Part shown: one piece after another, positions 59,726 through 64,000 of the stretch | Numbering within the stretch: position 1 is the first letter of the stretch | Layout of the letters: each line of letters starts with the position of its first letter | NCBI RefSeq assembly: GCF_900119365.1 | Contig: NZ_FPJO01000015.1 | Location: forward strand, 1 to 64,000 | DNA from: Streptomyces atratus | Lineage (GTDB): Bacteria; Actinomycetota; Actinomycetes; Streptomycetales; Streptomycetaceae | Direction: 5' to 3' | DNA: 64,000 nucleotides | Notes under the pieces: model-generated | Seen by the model: only the letters and a program-made list of their open reading frames with translations | What the model was told of the DNA's origin: nothing | The model's database searches: none | Made by a program: the position numbers and the translations under genes

Positions 59726-60319
59726 TCACCCCACCGCGACTGCGGCTTCCGGGATTCGGAAGGGCTTTCCGCAGCCTCCGCAGACGATCGGCGCCTGCGC
59801 CAGGACCGACGGGACGACCCGCACATTGCGCCCGCAGTCGCAGACGGCCTTGACGCGGACGCCGCCACCGGAGGAGCCGTGCCGGGCGGCCGGCCCGCGG
59901 AAGGAACGCTTGGTGTCGGCGGCGGTCGCGACCGTGTGCGCCTTGAGGGCGCGCTGCAGCCGCTCGATCGTCGGGCGGTACCGTCGCTTGGCCTCGGGGT
60001 TGAGGGCGACGAGCGAGAAGCCGCTGCTGGGGTGGGGCTCCTCGGCATGGTCGAGGCCCAACTCCTCGGCGATCGCGAGGAATCTGCGGTTGTGGTAGCG
60101 GCCGGCGCGCGAAGTGTCGCGGACGCCTCGCGCGGCGGCGATGCCGTGGACTGCCTCATGCAGCAGTCGCTCGAAGGAGAGCTCGGCGCCGCAGGCGGAC
60201 GAGGACTCTCCGATCAGGGACTCGGGCGCGGCAAGATCCGGCAGCTCGGGGTGGTACCGCTGAATGTCGGCCCACGCCTGCGCCAGCTCTGCGGCAAGTA
60301 CAGGTGGTGTCGTGCTCAC
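59726..60319 (-). CDS. SprT-like zinc metallopeptidase-type protein
   Basis: 197 residues from the GTG at 60319; a further 21-codon extension with an alternative GTG is possible. A zinc-binding HEAVHGIAAARG (HExxH) lies in an amphipathic helix near residue 54. The C-terminal region has two cysteine pairs (CDCGRNVRV and CGGCGKPFR), a zinc-ribbon-like finger. SprT-domain proteins in eukaryotes cut DNA-protein crosslinks; bacterial roles are little known. It lies between rpsP (downstream) and the broken proS. No operon partner. Function is inferred from fold only. Confidence 0.82.
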   Translation of the reverse strand: MSTTPPVLAAELAQAWADIQRYHPELPDLAAPESLIGESSSACGAELSFERLLHEAVHGIAAARGVRDTSRAGRYHNRRFLAIAEELGLDHAEEPHPSSGFSLVALNPEAKRRYRPTIERLQRALKAHTVATAADTKRSFRGPAARHGSSGGGVRVKAVCDCGRNVRVVPSVLAQAPIVCGGCGKPFRIPEAAVAVG

Positions 60320-60547
60320 GTCGTGACAACGAGCACGAGTGCCCCGGTGTTCCGATTCCGGGCCATCCCAAATAATTTGCACGTACCAGTCAGTTGCCCT
60401 TGATGCGCCCCGACGAGGGCGGGTGCGCAGAACTGCGGAGAAGCCTCACAGCTCGCACCAAGGTGGTACGTAGTGACGCGTACGCCGGGCGCGCAGGCGG
60501 CCACCGTACGCCGGGGCGCCGGACGTCCGGGGCGGCGGGGTGGGGCG

Positions 60548-61498
60548 TCAGTAGGCGCGTGCCACCAGGGCGACAGTACCGGGCGCGTCGTCGGAGTCGG
60601 GCACCGACCCGTCCCCGGCGACCAGGCACCGTACCGACACCCCGTGTTCCGCGAGCCGGGCCTCCCCCGCCGGGCCGAGGGCCGACCAGGCGATACGGGC
60701 CCAGCCGCCCGCGACCGCCGCCTCCACGGCCTCCTCCACGGTCGCGACCTCGCTGGTGGCCGACTCGCGCCGACTCCGGGACTCCCGCAGCAGCGCCGCC
60801 TGGTCCTCCTCCAGGACCGCCGGGAGCAGAGCGGGCAGGGCCTCGGCCGGGACCGGCTCCTTGCCGCCGGGAACGCGCCGGGCCAGCATCGCGGTGGTCT
60901 TGCGACCGAGGACCACGTCGATGCCCAGCACATTGACCATGAAGTCGGCGTACACCTCGCGGTGGATGTACGCGGCGAATTCCCGGACCTCCTCGTCGGT
61001 GGCATGGGCGGTGTGGCCCTCCTACCAGAGGAATTCCGTCGTACGGAGGAACACCCGCGGGCGCATCTCCCAGCACACGACGTTCGCCCACTGGTTGATC
61101 AGGAGCGGCAGATCGCGGTAGCTCTGCACCCACTTCGAGAAGTATTCATTGATGATCGTTTCGGAGGTCGGCCGCACCACCACGGGCTCTTCGAGCTCTT
61201 TCCCGCCGCCGTGGGTGACCGTCGCGAGCTCCGGTGCGAAGCCTTCGACGTGCTCGGCCTCGCGTGTCAGGTAAGACTGGGGGATGAAGAGCGGGAAGTA
61301 GGCGTTGCGGGCGCCGGCCTTTTTGATCCGGGCATCCATCTCCTGCTGCATCCGCTCCCACAGGCTGTATCCGTACGGCCGGATGACCATGGTGCCGCGC
61401 ACCGGGCCGTTGTCCGCGAGTTCGGCCTTGTTGATCAGATCCTGGTACCAGCGGGGAAAGTCCTCGGCCTGGGGCGTGAGAACGGGTGCCTTTGCCAT
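60548..61498 (-). pseudogene. proS: Prolyl-tRNA synthetase gene with amber codon and large in-frame deletion
   Basis: The frame from the ATG at 61498 (MAKAPVLTPQAEDFPRWYQD) is a type-3 (archaeal/eukaryotic-like) prolyl-tRNA synthetase, normally about 470 residues. Motif-2 region RPRVFLRTTEFLW is followed at codon 159 (61024-61022) by TAG, where the family has Gln (CAG). Reading on in the same frame gives EGHTAHATDEE, then ADFMVNVLGIDVVLGRKT, then a jump to TAMLARRVPGGKEPV and the C-terminal end at 60548. About 155 codons, including motif 3 and part of the anticodon-binding domain, are missing near 60890. It cannot make an active enzyme. A working proS must lie elsewhere in the genome. Confidence 0.9.
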
Positions 61499-61662
61499 GG
61501 CGCGCATCGTACGGCGACACCGCCCACCGCACGGGGCGACGGGCCCCGGTGCCGGGCGCCTTCCCCACGGACGCACCACCGCGGCACACAACCATTGCCA
61601 TCGGCCCCCTGGACGCGGCAGCGGATGCGCAGTTCTCTGACATACGGGGGAAGCGGGCACAC

Positions 61663-62598
61663 ATGTACACGGGGGAGCAACCATTCGGGCACTACCGATC
61701 GGACACGGCCGACCTTCGGCGGATTGGGGCGCTTTCCATGACACCAACGCTCGTCCGGCACCACAGCCACGCGGAGACGTCCACCCGAACGGACCCCGGA
61801 AACCGTGCCCGGGACTGGGCCGAGATCCAGGAGCGGATGCTGGCACCGCTGTACGAGGCGGTGTACGAGCGGCTCGAAGTGGGAGCCGGCACCCGGCTGC
61901 TCTCCCTCGGCTGCGGCTCCGGTCTCGCGCTGCTGATCGCGGCCGCCCGCGGGGCGCACGTCACCGGAGTGGACACCGACCTCGAACGGCTGGCGCTCGC
62001 CCGGGCCCGGCTGCTGCCCGATCCCGGGAGCGATGCCGGGCCCCCGGCCGGGCATCCGAGGCTGCTGGAAGGTGATCCGTCCGCGGCCCGGCCGGCCGAC
62101 GGAACGCCGTACACCCTGATCACCGCGTTCACTCCGATCGGCTGCTCCTTTGACGACGGCGAGGGGCTGGTGGCCGCGCTGCGGTCCGCGGTGCCGCTGG
62201 CCGCGCGGGGCAGCACCGTGGTGCTCACCGGCTGGGGCCCGCCGGAGCGCTGTGCGACGGCGCCCGTGCTGCGGGTGGCGGGGCGGCTGCCCGACCGGGA
62301 CCGGGCCCCGCGCACCGGCGGCTGGCGGCCGTCGGGCCGGGACGACCTGGAGGAGCTGGCGTTCCGGGCCGGCCTGAATCCCGACGGCTCGGGCCGGGTG
62401 GCCTGCCCGTTCGGGTACGCGGACACGGACAGCGCGGTGCGGGGGCTGCTCTCCACCCGGCTCTTCGACGCTGCGGTGCTGGCGACGGACCGGGCCCAGG
62501 TGGAGAAGGAGGTCGCACAGGCCCTTCATCCGCACCGGCGCCGGGACGGCACGATCTGGATGCCGAACGTCTTCCGCTATCTCGTGTGCACCACCTGA
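61663..62598 (+). CDS. SAM-dependent methyltransferase
   Basis: 311 residues if started at the ATG at 61663, which has GGGGGAAG upstream; the ATG at 61738 (MTPTLVRHHSHAE) gives 286 residues and is a fair alternative. Class I methyltransferase core: LLSLGCGSGLALLIAAARG (motif I) and VTGVDTDLERLALARARL (motif II Asp), then TLITAFTPIGC as strand 4. The C-terminal half is less typical. Substrate unknown. It stands alone between the broken proS and the FtsH-like gene, diverging from the former and converging with the latter. Confidence 0.85.
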   Translation: MYTGEQPFGHYRSDTADLRRIGALSMTPTLVRHHSHAETSTRTDPGNRARDWAEIQERMLAPLYEAVYERLEVGAGTRLLSLGCGSGLALLIAAARGAHVTGVDTDLERLALARARLLPDPGSDAGPPAGHPRLLEGDPSAARPADGTPYTLITAFTPIGCSFDDGEGLVAALRSAVPLAARGSTVVLTGWGPPERCATAPVLRVAGRLPDRDRAPRTGGWRPSGRDDLEELAFRAGLNPDGSGRVACPFGYADTDSAVRGLLSTRLFDAAVLATDRAQVEKEVAQALHPHRRRDGTIWMPNVFRYLVCTT

Positions 62599-62614
62599 GC
62601 AACCGCGGCGTCCG

Positions 62615-64000
62615 CTACTTGGACAGGCGGGTGATGCCGGCCGCCCGGTAGGCCTCGGCCTCGTCCAGCGTCTCGTTGGCCAGGAGCGCGGCGGACAGCG
62701 AGTCCAGCCGGTCCCGGTTCTCGCGCAGGAGCCGGCAGGCCACCTCGTAGCACTCGTCGACGATCCGCCGCATCTCGCCGTCCACCGCGTCGAGCGTGGC
62801 GGGGGCCGCCGAGAGTCCGTACGCCTGCTGGGCGTCGCCCGGGATCGCCGTCAGCCTGCCCACCTTGTGACTCATGCCCCAGCGGCCGACCATGCCGCGG
62901 GCCAGGTTGGTGACCTGTTCCAGATCGCTCTCGGCGCCGGTGGTGATCACGTCGAAGACCACCTGCTCGGCCGCCATGCCGCCGAGCGCCCCGACGATGC
63001 GGCCGCGCAGGTACTCCTCGGTGTACGCGTACTTGTCGGCGTCCGGCGTCGAGAGCGTGACACCCAGGGCGCGGCCGCGCGGCACGATGGTGACCTTGCG
63101 GACCGGGTCGGCGCCGGGCTGGAGCATGCCGAGCAGGGCGTGGCCGCTCTCGTGGTACGCGGTCCGGCGGCGTTCCTCGTCGGACATGACCAGTGAGCGT
63201 TCCGCGCCGAGCTGGACCTTCTCCAGGGCGTCCGAGAAGTCGGGCTGGGTGACCTCGGACTGCTGCCGCTTGACCGCCAGGAGCGCGGCCTCGTTGGCCA
63301 GGTTGGCCAGATCCGCGCCGGTCATTCCGGGGGTCGTACCGGCCACCTGGGCCAGGTTCACATCCTCGGCGAGCGGGATCTGCCGGGTGTGGATCTCCAG
63401 GATCGCCTCCCGGCCGCTCCGGTCCGGCGGGCTGACCTGGACGATCCGGTCGAAACGGCCGGGCCGGGTGAGCGCGGGGTCGAGCACGTCGGCGCGGTTG
63501 GTGGCGGCGAGCACGACTACGCCCTCCGATCCGGAGAAGCCGTCCATCTCGGTGAGGATCTGGTTGAGCGTCTGCTCGCGCTCGTCGTGGCCGCCCATGC
63601 CGGAGCCGCCGCCGCGGGCCCGGCCGATGGTGTCGATCTCGTCGATGAAGACGATGGCGGGGGCGACCTTGCGCGCCTCCGCGAAGAGTTCCCGGACCCG
63701 GCTCGCGCCGACGCCGACGATCATCTCGATGAACTCGGAGGCCGACGCCGAGAAGAACGGCACTCCGGCCTCACCGGCGACGGCCCTGGCCAGCAGGGTC
63801 TTGCCGGTGCCGGGCGGTCCCGCGAGCAGCACCCCGCCGGGCATCCGGGCGCCCATCCTCCGGTACGCCTGCGGGTTCTTCAGGAAGTCCACGACGTCGT
63901 TGAGCTCGCCCTCGACCTCGTCGATCCCGGCCACGTCCTTGAAGGTGGTGCGCTTGGCGCCCTCCGGTTCGACGGGTTTGGGCGGGGTCTTGCGCCCGAA
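62615..64000 (-). CDS. FtsH-type AAA+ zinc metalloprotease (N-terminal end outside window)
   Basis: Membrane-type ATP-dependent protease; about 462 codons are visible, covering the whole ATPase and protease domains, while the N-terminal membrane part is beyond the edge. Walker A GPPGTGKTLLARA, Walker B IVFIDEIDTIGRARG, the second region of homology TNRADVLDPALTRPGRFDRIV, and the zinc motif HESGHALLGML are present. The third zinc ligand Asp lies in the ESDLEQVTNLA region. It ends with RAAGITRLSK and converges with the methyltransferase gene (16-nt gap). Whether it is the main FtsH or a paralogue cannot be told. Confidence 0.93.
   Translation of the reverse strand, partial: FGRKTPPKPVEPEGAKRTTFKDVAGIDEVEGELNDVVDFLKNPQAYRRMGARMPGGVLLAGPPGTGKTLLARAVAGEAGVPFFSASASEFIEMIVGVGASRVRELFAEARKVAPAIVFIDEIDTIGRARGGGSGMGGHDEREQTLNQILTEMDGFSGSEGVVVLAATNRADVLDPALTRPGRFDRIVQVSPPDRSGREAILEIHTRQIPLAEDVNLAQVAGTTPGMTGADLANLANEAALLAVKRQQSEVTQPDFSDALEKVQLGAERSLVMSDEERRRTAYHESGHALLGMLQPGADPVRKVTIVPRGRALGVTLSTPDADKYAYTEEYLRGRIVGALGGMAAEQVVFDVITTGAESDLEQVTNLARGMVGRWGMSHKVGRLTAIPGDAQQAYGLSAAPATLDAVDGEMRRIVDECYEVACRLLRENRDRLDSLSAALLANETLDEAEAYRAAGITRLSK

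Noticed and set aside
60320..60547. Attachment site or tRNA remnant beside the broken proS
   Set aside because: The interval is less GC-rich at 60365-60385, but I see no tRNA fold, integrase or direct repeat.

Overview
The window is a piece of a Streptomyces chromosome, or of a very close relative. GC content is very high, starts are often GTG, the sporulation sigma factor WhiG is present, four to five type I signal peptidases are clustered beside rplS, and the gene order rpsP-khpA-rimM-trmD-rplS-sip...whiG...rpsB-tsf-pyrH-frr-cdsA-rlmN...dxr-M50-ispG is the one I remember from S. coelicolor. No rRNA, tRNA, CRISPR array, prophage or secondary-metabolite cluster is visible.

Layout, left to right. 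(1) 1-3.8 kb: MEP-pathway genes ispG (cut by the window edge) and dxr, with a membrane site-2 protease between them. (2) 3.9-11.8 kb: an acyl-CoA dehydrogenase, an aldehyde dehydrogenase with a PucR-type regulator, and a membrane-anchored VirD4/TraG-like ATPase. (3) 12-32 kb: a polyamine/GABA region. It holds gabT, a FAD amine oxidoreductase, potCBAD, three aldehyde dehydrogenases in all, a second orphan polyamine-binding lipoprotein, an Lrp/AsnC regulator and an omega-aminotransferase. Other genes lie between these: a PAP2 phosphatase, a decayed chitinase, a NADAR protein, a probable aminodeoxyfutalosine deaminase, a GDPD and a relic of a methyltransferase gene. (4) 32-39 kb: a small ABC pair, an AHSA1-type protein, and a thiamine ABC transporter (thiB-thiP-thiQ) behind a TPP riboswitch. 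(5) 39-48 kb: rlmN, cdsA, frr, pyrH, tsf, rpsB, an M23 peptidase, a TetR regulator and whiG. (6) 47.7-59.6 kb: dprA-comM-yraN, DUF2469, NUDIX, five signal peptidase genes, and rplS-trmD-rimM-khpA-rpsP. (7) 59.7-64 kb: a SprT-like protein, a broken proS, a methyltransferase and an FtsH-type protease cut by the window edge.

How the genes fit together. Regions 2 and 3 encode a nearly complete route from external putrescine to succinate: PotABCD uptake, transamination or oxidation to 4-aminobutyraldehyde, oxidation to GABA, GabT to succinic semialdehyde, and an aldehyde dehydrogenase that may finish the job. The thiamine operon takes up thiamine and should be switched off by TPP. Regions 5 and 6 are core translation, phospholipid, export and transformation-type DNA-processing genes.

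The most unusual content is genome decay and rearrangement. There is a chitinase gene reduced to promoter, signal peptide and C-terminal tail at 14.4-14.7 kb. There is a tandem duplication of a signal peptidase gene that carried along the 3' end of its neighbour, with a 196-bp MITE-like inverted-repeat element between the copies. A proline-tRNA synthetase gene has an amber codon and a large in-frame deletion. A methyltransferase N-terminus is fused to an unrelated fragment. I see no wholly new multi-gene system. The best leads are these relics, the NADAR gene divergent from a polyamine gene, and a possible shared operator in the polyamine region.
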